Source: Hypomesus transpacificus (Eukaryota; Chordata; Actinopteri; Osmeriformes; Osmeridae). Taken from it: 64,000 nucleotides of DNA. How positions within the stretch are numbered: the stretch's first letter is position 1; each line of letters begins with the position of its first letter. This document shows positions 44,579 through 63,349 of the stretch, in pieces. The notes below the pieces were generated by a model that saw only the letters and a list, made by a program, of their open reading frames with translations, was not told the origin of the DNA and made no database searches. Made by a program: the position numbers and the translations under genes. Where the stretch lies: the NCBI RefSeq assembly GCF_021917145.1, contig NC_061065.1, positions 4,221,168-4,285,167 of the forward strand, written 5' to 3'.

Positions 44579-47038
44579 GATTTTCGTTTGGTTACGCACC
44601 TTACTGACTTGTGGAAGGCTACCTTAAAAATTATTGAGGTCATAGTTTTATAAAAGTTTACAATCTCACTGGCCTAGTTTAGTGTTTATAAAAATTAGTT
44701 TTCCAAAAGAAGGAGGAGCAAAGCTGGCAGCAAAGTGCTAGGTATTTTTCTTGCCATAAATCAGGGATTTCTCAATGAGGATCAACTGAAGGGCGCAGCC
44801 TAGTTGAGGGTTAAACATGACTTCGAATACTGAATCCCCTTAATATGTTAGTCAATGTTATACTAGGCTACCAGTCATGAAAACAGAGTTATTGTGAAAT
44901 CCAATCAAACCCCAGAAACGGTCAATTTTTGTTCCTTTAGCTGAATCAGAACTGTTTTAGAGGGACTTCCGTTTTTAGATATACAAAGGTGACCATGACC
45001 CAAAACATAAATATAGTTGCTGCCTTAGTGACGTTGCGTTTTCGGTGATCCTCAAATGGGGGTCCCCACCATCACCATATTGGAATGGGGGCTGACGGGG
45101 CAGTCTTTTAATACTAGTTAGTAATTTCCCCAGTACTTTACGCTGGCTGCGTGCCTCAGCAATAGCAGTCATAGTTATTAATAAAGTCCTGTCTCAGCTG
45201 TGCGAGCTTGGCCATACCTCCCCTGGCGCTGGCTTTACCCTTGAACGCTGTGTTTGTGTTTTTATGACTGCTACTATGGCGACGGCCTCTGGGCCGTGGA
45301 CTTCCATCCCAGGCATGTCGGGTGGCAGACGGAGGAGGGATTCCCAGCCCCGGGGCGTTATACGTCACAGCTATTCACCTTATATCCTCCTCATGTAGGT
45401 GGAGATAGTTAGCCCGGGGTATTTTTTGTTTTTGTTTTATTTTTGTCTCAGTTTACATGGACTGTGAAAGACAGACTGACGCAACCCACACTAACAATCT
45501 CTTCCTGTCTCTCTCAGACACATTTGTTAGTGCAAGAAAATCTTTGTTAGACACACAGACACACCTTAAGTTAAGCATTGGATGGATCAAGTGAGCGATC
45601 TCGTAATTATTCGTTTGTCCCATTTCAAAACTGTTGTTTCAAAGCTCTCTTTTTCAGATGAGTTGTTGGACAACTGCTTCCACCTTCCCCTCATATTAAC
45701 TAATGTCATAATAATAGATTCTTCCTTGGTAAATGCACACATTGTCATCCATTGGACTACTTGAAAATCCCTGTGATTGCTTCCATAATTACCTAAGAAC
45801 TGTATTCTTCCCCAGAGTGCACAATGTTATTCCCCGTGTTGACACGGTTGATAGATTTACTCATACAGTACATTATCAAAGAAACTGAAAGTAAAGCTGT
45901 TTTTTTCCTATCAAAAGAAAACAAATTTTGGAGAGCATATCCTTTTTCATCAAAGCTACACCTTCCTGCCCGCAGGATGTTTTTTGTTGTTGTTGAGATT
46001 TTATCACATAAAATTCATGCAGCACTCATTGTAGTTGTTGTACTGCATCCAAAGGTAAAATCGACATCTACTGTCACTGGCCTTTCTTCATATAGCTGAT
46101 TTATTTAGCTTTAAGCAGTACAAAAAGCATTTTAGAAATGTATTTGTCATATATCACTCAGGCTATCATTTGACAAAAAATAAAAAAAAATATATATATC
46201 AAATTTACATATATTTTTAAAACTTTCTGCAGTGTACTGGGACAGGTGCTAGTGGTTCCTCTGTTTAAGGAAGTGAAACCTACAATATCGCCTACAGCGC
46301 CACTACTTTTACAACCCGTGTGTATCTGTGAAAAATTTGCCTGTGACAAACTATGACTCAACAGTTTGCTGAGTCATCCTTAGTTTTCTTTGTTTTTTGA
46401 GGTATCCTTTTCATCATCACATGCACAGCATGGATGACAGCAAAATTGATTGTAAACAAAGGAGGAGCAAATGTCTTTGACTAATATGAACTCATCCATC
46501 TGTCTGTATGGCTCCCAGGAATACCTCTAAAACCTTTGGGATAAAGCAACCTATAAACTGATACCATAGCTGCCAGCTCCAGTGGTCACTTGATACAGGG
46601 GTGTAATAAAACATAAATGCTTCAAGACAATCAGTACTAGGAACGACTGTAGATTCTTGTCAGTGAGAATGTATCACTGCTCTTCCTGGAAAGGAACATA
46701 TTCTTCAGTTTCTATTCAAGGCTGTCGTTCCCAGTTACTGTTTGTGTTACAGTAACTCACCCTCTGCCGCCCTCTGGAGTGGTGTCATAGTGGCGCGACC
46801 ATGTGACTGATGGGAAGCGGATTGCACTTGTATTCCGAAGACTGCAGGCAGTGGGGAGTCTTGAGCCAATCAGGAATCTCAGGTGAGGTAACATCATCCC
46901 TATGTTCCATGGTGTGACTGCAGCATGCATCACTCCCGCTTAGGGACCAATAGGAATAAAGATAATAGCCGGCTGACCAATAAGCTCTCAGGGAGCTGCA
47001 GGGATTTCCCCTGGGGTGGGTTTAAATCATCAATAATA

Positions 47039-47056
47039 CACACACACACACACACA
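47039..47056. repeat. (CA)n microsatellite
   Basis: Nine CA units. Confidence 0.9.
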
Positions 47057-48010
47057 GCCCAGTTTGACAGATGGACAGGCTCTTACCAGAATAGGAGATA
47101 ACACTACAGCCGAAAGCCCACAAGCGTTTACTAGGACATACTAGGCTTCCATAAACATAAAGATCTGTACCTAGACCTGTTCGCTAGACTAACTTGCTTT
47201 GTCTATTAAAGGGCTGTAGTATTTTCATCTCTCAGAATACACAAGTGACATGATGAAAGCAGTGGTTGTACCGATCATTGTAGTGTTGTTCATAATCATT
47301 CCAAATTGTCCATGACTAAAGATTACACTTTTCTCTTTGTGATTTAAGTTCATCAGTGACCTCTGTCACTTAGTAGAGGCTGTTTCAAGGAGGTGAAAGT
47401 TAACCTTGTGTGGGAGTAGGGGGGAAGGATGGAGGATCCAGAGAGAGATATTTGCAGGTGATTCATAGCCACTGTCGATGACTCACCCTTAATAGCTCTA
47501 GTAGCAGACATTTGAGCTGGTAAGATTGAAACACCAGAGCAGCTGGAAACCTGCCCTTTAAGGTCAATAATACCATAGTTAGTGGCATGATCTTACATTC
47601 TATTCCTCTGTGTTACCCACTTGAAGCATTCTCTACTTCAGTTACAACTCAACAAGTAAGTCGAGTAAGTCGTCTTGTTACAAAATGATGATGAAAATGT
47701 TGCCTGTCTCTTCGATTTCCTTATCGTCATGTGTCCTATCCCAGCGCAGGTGAAACAGGAAGTGAGATCCAAAACAGTTCTGCCTCGTGACTGTGCCGCA
47801 GGAAAGACCGCGGAAAATAACACCTCTGGAACCACAAACAATGTTCCCCCGGAATGTTCCAAGGATGTGGAATCATCAGCAACACCTGCCTGAATCTTCC
47901 CCTACCACAGTCACATGAAAAAGGGAGTTTTCTGTTTGGGCTACACAGGTCTCATTTTAGTACTGACGCTTCAGACAATCTTCCCCTCCCTCTTTTAAGG
48001 TAAGCTGAGG

Positions 48011-48095
48011 CAGGGCCGGCCATAGGGTTCCCTCAGGAACCAATTGCGGGGCCCTAAACAGATATTTAGTTTGTTATTGGGTCGGGCCGGCCCTG
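48011..48095. mobile_element. 85-bp micro-MITE, hAT-type, with perfect 8-bp TSD
   Basis: It begins CAGGGCCGGCC and ends GGCCGGCCCTG, a perfect inverted repeat of 11 bp. AGCTGAGG flanks both sides (48003-48010 and 48096-48103). CAGGGCCGG ends with an 8-bp duplication are typical of hAT-derived MITEs. Confidence 0.93.
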
Positions 48096-48709
48096 AGCTG
48101 AGGTTAGTTTACCTAACACTTTACCTAACACAGGAAGGAAGATGGTAAGAACTTCATCTTTACAGTTCAGTAACAGGCTACAGGGAACGTATATTTGACG
48201 GCAATCGTGCTGCAAGGTGGTCTGGTTTGTGAATATAGCTGGCTTGTCACACTGTCAGACAGGAAACCCCCTACCTGCCATGAATGTCATTTATGTAACA
48301 AAGGCTTCATTCTGCCTTGTGACATCTCTGTTCCTGATACCTCGCATGACTTGTCTTAGCATGACTCATCAGTTTCCCTACTGTAGTAAAAGTTGTACCT
48401 GTTTTCATTATTATCATCACTTAACACTTATTTACCGTGGGGGTCCTAAGTTCCCATTTTTCCCATCTCCATAGCGATATCAAACACTTCTGTGACTGGC
48501 TGCATTGTTGTGAAAGTCTGAGAATTGAGTTCAGTGGCCTCTGCTTCATACTGTAGTTAATGTTCAACTACTAACTGTTGCAAGTATCCCATGTCAAAGC
48601 ACATAGTTTAACAGCTCTAGTGGGGGGATAGCAAAAATCGGACATTCTGTATCTTCACCCCTGAATTCACGAGTTCTAATCCTACCTCACACAATGGATC
48701 AACATGTCC

Positions 48710-49297
48710 TTAAAGGTCCTCTGAGCAAATTCCATGATTTGCTTCTCAGTACATGATATACGTGTGAAATGAGTTCCTGAAAGCATTTGCAAAGCGCAAA
48801 AACTTTGTCGCACTGAAATGTGGAGTTAGACCTTTGAACAGTTTCTCATCCGTTTTCAGCTCAGGTTTTGCATAGGCGGAGCCAAAACCCGACCGATCTA
48901 CGTCACAGCGACCTATCTACGTCTGATCACAGACGGTTGCATTCTGTTACTCAGCTGGTATGATGCAAAGGCAAAGTTATTAATACATAAAACACTCAGA
49001 GACTGCAGGTAGGTCTGTTCTGATATCTGCAATTGATTTAGCTAGTGTTGCTGTTGTTGCTAAATTCATTAAATTCGAGGGGGCGGAGCTTCAGCTCCTT
49101 AAGGCGACACGCCCCCCCAGTCTCAAGCAGAGAAGACTTCTGATTTTCTCACAATTTCAAAGCATAATTTAACATACTTGTCTGTGTTTTATTTATTTAT
49201 TTAGCAATTAGAATTTGGATGTGTAGTTAACAACACATTATTCTGTGGTGTGATGAACTTCAAACCAATTTTCAATTCCACTTGAAAGGATCTTTAA
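48710..49297. mobile_element. MITE of about 590 bp with TTAAAG(G/A)TCC ends
   Basis: TTAAAGGTCC at 48710 and, inverted, TTAAAGATCC ending at 49297 form the ends; TTAA may be the target duplication (piggyBac or Kolobok type). Subterminal AAATTCCA/TGGAATT phrases are also inverted. No coding capacity seen. Confidence 0.6.
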
Positions 49298-50934
49298 TTT
49301 ACAAGAAAGCAAAGGGTCATTTAAAGCACAACTCAGGCTGGATTTGTCTCCAAGGTCACATGCTGGAATCGAGAACTTGCATAAATTTTGTTGACAAAGC
49401 CTGATGATGTCATGACATTAGTCATACACTCTAATTTCAACAGTCAACATCATGTGACTCCTGATACAAATGTCAGCAACTCCATGTGACTGATGATTGA
49501 ATGTGGAGCAAAGTGTCCACCTACACAACCAACTGCCTGACAGGTCACCCTCTTCTTGACCCTCCACCTAGCATAACAGTAGGCCGTCTGTCAGACCAAT
49601 GTGGGACAACAACAGTCTCTGCTCACACAAAACACATAGTGGCCTATTTGGGAAAAGAATTGTTACGCAACAGGTTGGATTCATCCTTATCCTGACTACA
49701 AGTGTGTAATACCTAAGACCAGCTGTCAATTTGTAATTCTTGTGCTGGAATCTGAGTCAACTTTACAATGAAATGTATTTATCAACATTGGGCACAATAA
49801 TTATCACACTTATCTGTTGCCAAATTAGGTTACAGAAATGTAATGACTGAGTGAAATTAAATGTAGCGTTTAAAACTTCATCAATGTTGAAAAAACACGC
49901 TAACATGTACAGTACAGGCTTCAGTACATTTAGTAAGACATCAGACAAGGCATCAGTGGTGTGGTTAACAATGTGGTGCCCCCTGCTGGCTATTGAGAGG
50001 AAATATATGTTCCACAGAAACAAGTCCCTGGCTGGGTTTATTCAGGAGACTGTTATACAGCCTAATACATGAGGAGGCAACCCCAGTAAAGATGTATTAA
50101 AATACTAAAACTACACAAAGCAGCGTGGATTATAATAAATCGTTGTTACTTTATTACTTTATCATATTAGCTTATCAAACATACACAGATATTCTGTCTC
50201 CATTCACAGCCATAGTTCAGGCAATTGTTACAGGGCATATGTTCAAGAGCTACGTGTTCACCTCCATGCACTCAGGGATACCTCAGTCCCCTTTACAGTG
50301 CAGGACCAGACAACCAGCTCTACCATTCAATAAAATACAGATGATCTTGAGTTGAGCTAAACCAATTCCACTGACTGGGGGTGATACAGGAAGTTGGGTC
50401 AAGGTTTTATAGTCGAGTTTTAATGAGGAATGACGAATGTTGGACATGACTGCTACATTAGAGGCTGTATGGTGAAAATGCAGCCTCCATCACAGCACCA
50501 TTCAAAGGTCCTTAAGGTGACATGGGCGAACTTGTCTTTCGCCTAAAACCACAATTAAAAACAATTACAACTTTAGCTAGGCATCCATTGAGTCGAGTTC
50601 AAAGTAAATATTTAAAGTGATGCAGGTTTGACATTGTGTTTATACAAATGGAGGGGCTGTCTGGTAGCAGAAACACGGACGAGAAAAACTACAGCACCCA
50701 TAATGCAGTTGGACTCTTCCGATCCCCAGGAGACCGTTACTAGTCATGTGACTCCTTTCCTCCCCCCACGAGGGAGGTCTAAACAGAGGATTGAGTCCTG
50801 CTCTAGTTCGGCAGGCCTGCAGGCTAGCTTGCTGCCTGTTTCCTCAGACAAACAGCCTAAGGGGCAGGGAGTAGGTTAGCAGAGCTGTGTACAGAGCTGT
50901 GTCCAGGGCTGTGTGTTCTCCCTCTTCTCCTTTG

Positions 50935-55659
<4,725 letters not shown>

Positions 55660-55995
55660 TGTGGGGACGATGTCGTGTTTCCAAACCAAATGAAAAACAA
55701 CAAAACTAGCAACGCTAGCTGGCTATGTGTATTTTTGCATGTTATTTTGACAGCTGCAAGCTACCTGTCAGATCGGGGTCTCAGACGCAACTTTTGGATG
55801 AGTAGATCGATGCAGCTGTGATCCGCAGCAATGCCTGAAGAAGGGTCCGACACATATTATCTTCCGCCACTCTGGTGTCTCGACAAGTTAAAGGCGTGGG
55901 ATCAAACACATCGATTTCGTTTAGTTTCATCTAGTTTAAAGCTAGTTTTTATTGTTCAGTCAATTGACAATAACCAACGTTGTTCTGACTTTAGC
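55660..55995. promoter_or_regulatory. Bidirectional promoter of pex3 and adat2
   Basis: The start codons are about 336 bp apart on opposite strands, the same divergent pairing as in human 6q24. No TATA box stands out. An in-frame ATG at 55831 upstream of the chosen adat2 start would add 55 residues with no family similarity; it is more likely 5' UTR. Confidence 0.7.
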
Positions 55996-57336
<1,341 letters not shown>

Positions 57337-57612
57337 GTTACAACCTTTGCTCACCAGGGGGTGCTAGAGGATAAGGAGTGAGCCCACATGAGCGAGGACA
57401 GGAACAAAATTGTTTTCCGCCTGAGAATATTTGTCCAAAAGTAGAAAAGAGAGGTGTCCTTATTTTTCCCTCTCCAAAATATAGACCAAGCCTACGCGTT
57501 TATCTATTTTTTCAATTCTCTACTTTTTTTACTTGCTGACTTTTCAATAGGAAACACCGTTGATGTGCACATCATCTTGTGACTGAGGCGTTCAATAATG
57601 AGACTCAGCTAC

Positions 57613-57618
57613 AATAAA
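57613..57618 (+). terminator. adat2: Polyadenylation signal of adat2
   Basis: AATAAA lies 277 bp after the adat2 stop codon and is the first canonical signal downstream. Confidence 0.65.
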
Positions 57619-58099
57619 GTGGAGTGACGACAACTGATTTGTATGGTAATTATGCCTTTTCAGTTAATAACAACGGCTTCAACTCACAGAGTCTTTGTGA
57701 GCTAGTCTGTGACTCAGCCCTCCGCAAAGCTTCACGGTGTTTGATGTCGAGGCGAGGGTTGGATGTGACTGCCCGCGGCAGTGTTAAGAGAAGTGTGTGT
57801 GTGTGTGTCTGTGTTCTCCTGTTCTTATGGCAGAACTGGAGTCTGAAGGTCAATCCTGTGGTGAGCGACTGTTCTGGCCAAAGGAGCACTCAGGAACCCT
57901 GCTGAAGACTGGCACTGTACACACACTCTGCCTCCCACACACATCCGGCACACACACACTCTCTCTCACACACACACACACAGAAACAAACTCTGTAACT
58001 CGCAAACACTTACCTTTGCCAAAGGGGCCTGTGCTCTGTATTTTGTGCTGGGAGCCAGCATGGTTTAGCTCTATATTTGGGCCTACCTAACACTGCTTG

Positions 58100-58126
58100 C
58101 CCCCCCCCCCCCCCCCCCCCCCCCCC
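58100..58126. repeat. C27 homopolymer
   Basis: Uninterrupted cytosine run. Confidence 0.95.
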
Positions 58127-58591
58127 GCTCACCCAACTGCCTCTCTCTTTAAATACCTGTCTCGCCCCATGTCCCCACCTCTCTCCTGTTTTGTCATCTC
58201 TCTTCATCCCTTTCCACCTCTCCTTGACCCCTTCCTCCCTCCGTGCCTCAATATCTCTGTCTCACTTTCTCTTACCTGCCTACATGATGTGGTTCTCTGC
58301 CTGCCCATCTCTACCTGTGGCATTTAGCCTGCCTTGACCTCCACCAATGACAGCTCATTTAACCTGCCTCTACCACCAATGACAGCTCCTCCACTGGCAC
58401 ACACACACTAGCACTTTACCAACTCACACAGCCTGCTACCCTCCACCGACGTGAGGTGCATGTGATTAGTCACCTCGGCGCGGTGTTAATGAAGAAACCA
58501 GGAAGTGTTGTTCTCTCCTTATCAGGCTACGGCGGTGCCATCTCTGTCACAGACACACACGTACAAACTTTCCACCATGGCAAATTTACAC

Positions 58592-58595
<4 letters not shown>

Positions 58596-58624
<29 letters not shown>
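58596..58624. repeat. A29 homopolymer
   Basis: Uninterrupted adenine run followed by CACAC. Possibly a retroposon tail, but no source sequence is recognised upstream. Confidence 0.9.
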
Positions 58625-58953
58625 CACACCTATCATGACAGAGACACTTTTCAACATGTCAGACACACACACAAAAAAAGTGTCATCCCTTTTGACAATG
58701 AGAGAGCATCAGTCAGATGAGCCTATTTCTGCCCAACTACAATCGAGTGTGTGAAATGAGAGTTCTATGTCATTGATGTGGCAGGTAGACACTAGACACT
58801 GTCAACCCACCCCCCTCCAAAAAAAAAAGAAAGTGGCCTGTGTTTTGCGAAGTCTGTTTTTGAAGTTTTCTAGAAAAAGGAATATCCTATTTTCGGCGTC
58901 TCATCTACATTTCAAAGAGTGCGCAAAACATCATTTTACCTGTTTACTCATTT

Positions 58954-60482
58954 CAAGTTCAAGTTCAAGTCTTTTATTTGTCAGGTGCACAGAGCAACAC
59001 AAGGTTAGACTGGGCACTGAAATTCTTAAGACAAGACAACGCAAGCACTTGGCATAACATAACATATAAGTACACAGAACAAATTTACATCTATGCTGAG
59101 CTTAGATAAGTGAACTTCCTAAATATACAGATAGCAATAAATAAACGACTATACTAACCCTAACACTAAAACTTCCTAAATTACAGATAACAATAAATAG
59201 TACGCTATACTAACCCTAATACACAAAAAAAAAAAAAAAAAAAAAAAAACCTGTTACAACCCTATAAACTAATCTAACCTAAATGGAGTACAGTGCAGTA
59301 GTGCAAATTTACAGATCAGTGACTTTGTCAATGACCAAACAGGAGCCTGGTGGCGAGGTACAGTAGTGCAATGTTACTGAAAGAGCAACCAGTAGCTGAA
59401 AGTGACAGTGTATAAGTGACTAGTGTGCAGTAAAAATGTCCATATCAGTGTCCATTGAGAAGCCTGATGACCCTTGGGTAGAAACTGTTGTCCAGTCTGC
59501 GTGTGCGCGACCGGATGCTGCGGTAACGCCTGCCAGAAGGCAACGGGGTAAAGAGACTGAAGGATGGGTGGGAACAGTCTCTTAGAATCCTGCTGGCTTT
59601 CCTAAGGCAACGTGTGTGGTAGGTGTCCTGTAGGGCTGGGAGCTTCCTGCCGATGATGAACTCAGCAGAACGGACCACACTTCGTAGGGCCTTGCGGTCC
59701 CGGTCTGTGCAGCTCCCATACCACACTGTGATACAACCAGTCAGAATGCTTTCTATAGTGCATCTGTAAAAGTTAGTAAGGATGACTGAGTCCATACCAA
59801 ACTTCTTCAGTCTCCTCAGGAAGAAGAGGCGCTTACGGGCCGTTTTGACCACCTTGTCCGTGTGAACAGACCAGGTGAGGTCATTGCTGATGTTCACCCC
59901 GAGGAACTTGAAGCAGCTGACCTTCTCCACTTCCGATCCATTGATGAATAGGGGTGCATGCTCCTCCTCCTGCCGCCTCCTAAAGTCCACAATCATCTCC
60001 TTGGTCTTGCTGATGTTAAGAGAGAGGTTGTTGTCCTGACACCATGATGTCAGGGTGTCAACCTCCTCTCTGTAGGCTGACTCGTCACTGTCAGAGATGA
60101 GGCCCACGATGGTTGTGTCGTCAGCAAACTTAACGAGGAGGTTGGAGCTGTGCGTAGCCGCACAGTCGTGGGTGAACAAGGAGAACAGGAGAGGGCTGAG
60201 CACACAGCCCTGGGGGGTGCCTGTGTTGGTGATCAGTACAGATGAAGTGCGGTCACCGATTCTCACCACCTGTGGCCTCCCCGTCAGGAAGTGGAAGATC
60301 CACTTGCAGAGGGAGGTGCTTAGTCCCAGGTCCACAAGCTTGGAGACCAGTCTGGAGGGGATGATGGTGTCATTTGACGTGCCTTCCACCTGAAGTTCCA
60401 CCTCAAGAGTTGTCGCACGGCAGCTATTCCCCGACTGACCGCACGCCGACAGCATGGTGCCCTCATCTACCAACGCATGCAC
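58954..60482 (-). mobile_element. L2-type LINE, 5'-truncated, with long open reverse-transcriptase frame
   Basis: A 345-codon minus-strand frame (59445-60482) carries the C-terminal half of a non-LTR reverse transcriptase: [20 protein letters not shown], the active-site FADD motif in [32 protein letters not shown], and the L2-style ending [18 protein letters not shown]. The 3' UTR continues to about 58954, where CAAGTT repeats occur, and includes an A25 run (59225-59249). The N-terminal RT motifs and the endonuclease are missing, so it is a dead-on-arrival copy. The open frame suggests it is fairly young. Confidence 0.9.
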
Positions 60483-61066
60483 TCCCTCCCTGAACTACAG
60501 CGCAGCGGCTGAAAGACCAGAGACGACCGCCACATCTGTCGGCAAACTTAGCACCCACTCTCTCATAGCACTGATCTGTTCTGGGGGAAGGGAAAGGAGG
60601 GAGGGCTTTCCATTCCACACTGGGCTGTACGGATGCAGCAGGCCAGTCTGTGCTGCCCCCTTCCTCACCCTCCCTCAGAGCTACACCTGGGACTGCTGTC
60701 TGAACACCCCGGTACATTCTAACGTTGCTAACAACCTCTGCTTTATCCAAGTGTCAGGTAAACCCACTTTCTGGCCAGCAGAGAGTGTCTGTGTGTGTGA
60801 GAGAGCGAGAGATATTGAAAGCGTGTGTGTGGGTGAGAGAGATTGAGAGTGTGTGTGTGTGTGTTTCTCTCGTTAAAAGCTTGTCCAGCTCTCCACAAAG
60901 GAATTGTTATGTTTGGGCAGAGTAAGCCAGACAGAGTGAGCCAGAGAAAATATGGGCCAAACATTAAATCACCAGTGTGGTGATTTTTCTTTTTAATTGA
61001 ATGACTGAGCTGCCTTTCCCAGGGAACTTAATGTAACGCGAGTGTGTGAGATGAGCCATGGTGTGT

Positions 61067-61069
<3 letters not shown>

Positions 61070-61116
<47 letters not shown>
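61070..61116. repeat. (CT)n microsatellite
   Basis: About 22 CT units. Confidence 0.95.
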
Positions 61117-61123
<7 letters not shown>

Positions 61124-61905
61124 TAGAAAACCACAAGTACTTCTAGGCCTACATAACACCTTTTATTGGAAGAGCATACATACAGTTGAGTTCCCTGTTG
61201 GGAGCACAGAGGAGGAGAAAGAGCAGCAAGTCAGACCTACCTGGAGCAAAACATTATGGAACTAGACTGGTGTCACTGGTACCTCAAGACCAGACTGGTA
61301 CCAGTCACCACACTGGCATCACTAGTGCCACAAGACCACACTAGTATAATTGGTACCACAAGATTCCACTGGCATCACTGGTACCGGTCACCAATTTGGG
61401 TAGCAGACACCTAGCTTGGTTCTACGTCTTGCTGTGTGCTTTATTTCTACTCTATTCTACTTCATTCTATTGTATTCTATTCCATTGATTTCTACTCTGC
61501 GTTGTATTCTTTAATCTACTCTACTCTTGCTAACCAATGGTATATGAGTGGCCTAAAGCAAAGAGGGACAACTGCAGCCAGGCTGAGCTCAAACTCAAAA
61601 AGAGGTGTGATCCTGGTTAACTCCTCAATATCTCTGAGCATGTTCAGATAGGCATCATACCCCTGGCATAAGGTTAATGAGGTGAAATACAGATACTTAA
61701 TACCGTAGCCTCAGTGCTGAAAGCCTAGGCGAAAAAGATGATGTCATCATGCGACAGTTTCTCGCAGTGACCTCCTCTTCCTCCTCTGTGATGAAGACCC
61801 GACCGCCACTGCAGCAGCAGAGAGCGGGGAAAACAGAGGACACCCAAAAAATGTTCCATCCGGTTTTCCTCGACGACCGTGTTTGCACGGGGGCGGGAGA
61901 GATGT

Positions 61906-61906
<1 letters not shown>

Positions 61907-61938
<32 letters not shown>
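61907..61938. repeat. G32 homopolymer
   Basis: The longest single-base run in the window. Confidence 0.95.
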
Positions 61939-61939
<1 letters not shown>

Positions 61940-62152
61940 CGTCTGCGAGGGGGTTCCACTGCCTGACGGGCCGCCCTCAATCTGCTTTTGCTTTGGCTGT
62001 GTCCAGACAACCTGGAGAACACAAAGAAGAACACAGAGCACGCTGGAAAGACAGCTCTAACATCACAGTTACATTAGATGAATACTTGACGTAGTTTCAA
62101 CCACTTATCTATACACAAATTTCATTTTTACGTATACAGTACTGTATGTTTA

Positions 62153-62755
62153 CAGTGCATCTGAAAAGGATTCACAGCGCTTCACTTCTTCCTTTTGCCA
62201 CATGTTTTTATGTTACAGCCGTATTCCAAAATGGATTTAACTCATTTTTTCCCAAAAAGTTCTACACACAATGCCCCATAATGATTTTGTTGTACATAAG
62301 TATTCTCAACCTTTGCCATGACACTCAAAATTGAGCTCAGGTGCACCCTTGAGATGTTTCTACAACTTTATTGGAGTCCAACCATGGTCAATTCAGTTGA
62401 TTGGACATGATTTGGAAATGCAAGCACATATCCGAGACAGGATTGTATTGAGGCAGTAATCAGGGGAGAAGGGCCTTGGTCAGGGAGGTGACCAAGAACC
62501 CGATGGTCACTGACAGAGCTCCAGCGTTGTTTTGTGAAGTGAGGAGAACCTTCCAGAAGGACAACCATGTCTGCAGCACTCGGCCAATAAGGCCTGTATG
62601 TAGAGCGGCCAGACGGAAGCCACTCCTCAGTAAAAAGCACATGACAGCCCACCTAGAGTTTTCCAAAAGGCACCTGAAGGACTCTCAGACCATAAAAACC
62701 AAAATTCTCTGGTCTGATGAAACAAAGATGGAACTATTTGGGCTGAATGTTTCAA
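62153..62755 (+). mobile_element. Tc1-like transposon fragment
   Basis: It begins at a TA (62151-62152) with CAGTGCATCTGAAAAGGATT, a Tc1-type end. A plus-strand frame (62476 onward) shows RKPLLSKKHMTAHLEFSKRH and ILWSDETKMELFGLN, the mid-part of a Tc1 transposase with the second catalytic Asp (SDE). The N-terminal DNA-binding part is degraded, and the element stops abruptly at about 62755, where LINE sequence begins. Confidence 0.85.
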
Positions 62756-63260
62756 TTTTGCCCCGCTCTTCATCTCTCTCCACTGGCTACCCATCAACGC
62801 CCGTATCAGATTCAAGACCCTGGTACTGACCTTCCGAGCAGTGAACGGGACTGCACCCGACTACATCAAGTCACTCCTGCAACCTTACACCCCCACCCGT
62901 CACCTACGGTCTTCTTCAGACAACCGCCTGGTGGTCCCACCGCTCAAGACCGCCCAGTCCCAACACAAGCTCTTCTCCTGTCTGGCCCCCCAATGGTGGA
63001 ACCAGCTCCCCACCTCTATCAGGGACACTGACTGTCTCCCCACCTTCAAGAAAAGGCTCAAGACGCACTTGTTCCGGGAGTACAACGGCACTAAGGAATG
63101 TTTGGCTGGACCTGATGTTAGTTTCCTCCAGGATCACAATGACTCTTATGGAGTGACTTGTTGCTCTTGTAGGTTAGTTATAACGAAGTTAACTCTTGTA
63201 CTCGCTGTGAAATATTTTACTGTTGATTGTTCTTCTACAGGTACAGTCTTGCACTTTTTG
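62756..63260 (+). mobile_element. LINE C-terminal fragment joined to the Tc1 fragment
   Basis: The plus strand reads NGTAPDYIKSLLQPYTPTRH, LRSSSDNRLVVPPLKTAQSQ, LFSCLAPQWWNQLPTSIRDT and FKKRLKTHLFREY, the typical C-terminal end of a family of fish non-LTR retrotransposon proteins. The frame is open from 62841 to 63278, but everything upstream in the element is missing. Confidence 0.82.
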
Positions 63261-63349
63261 TGGTTCATGTTGTTTTAATTTATGACTTGTATAACTGCAT
63301 GCTCTTATGGGTCTTCCCTTTGGCACTTGTTTAGTTTTTTCACAATGTA

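Larger units (their letters stand above)
44587..50934. other. Gene-poor interval between the atf3 and pex3 blocks
   Basis: Six kilobases with no gene I can defend. It contains two small DNA elements (48011-48095 and 48710-49297), a (CA)n tract at 47039-47056 and a GC-rich patch at 46750-46900. Short ORFs at 45156-45368 (-) and 47675-47893 (+) lack recognisable domains. The 3' UTR of pex3 occupies the right end. In conserved-order terms this interval must hold the join between a 1q32-like and a 6q24-like block. Confidence 0.5.
57640..58950. other. Intergenic region after adat2, rich in simple repeats
   Basis: Contains (GT)n at 57793-57810, (CA)n patches at 57935-57985, C27 at 58100-58126 and A29 at 58596-58624. 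No gene is supported; ORFs crossing the homopolymers are artefacts. Confidence 0.6.
60483..62150. other. Non-genic stretch with simple repeats
   Basis: Holds (GT/GA)n patches at 60785-60870, (CT)n at 61070-61116, a TTCTATTCTA-rich patch at 61440-61520 and G32 at 61907-61938. No gene is supported. Confidence 0.55.

Noticed and set aside
42354-44607. Several ORFs of 80-136 codons on both strands with repeated VPSIEGADILDG or KISAPSMDGT units
   Set aside because: They are translations of tandem repeats whose periods keep frame, inside a foldback element. Both strands are open equally and nothing else suggests a protein.
45156-45368. 70-codon minus-strand ORF in a GC-rich patch (KGKASARGGMAKLAQLRQDF)
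   Set aside because: Looks protein-like at its end, but I recognise no family and no splice-consistent continuation.
47675-47893. 72-codon plus-strand ORF with a possible acceptor (CCCAGCGCAG) before VKQEVRSKTVLPRDCA
   Set aside because: No family resemblance, no partner exon found, and no sign of conservation available. Cannot be supported as a gene.
55831-55995. Longer start for adat2 adding 55 residues
   Set aside because: The extra residues do not resemble the ADAT2 N-terminus and lie in the bidirectional promoter. The ATG at 55996 gives the usual family length.
61747-62060. ORFs of 71-114 codons around the G32 run
   Set aside because: Poly-Pro and poly-Gly translations of the homopolymer on both strands. 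No domain.
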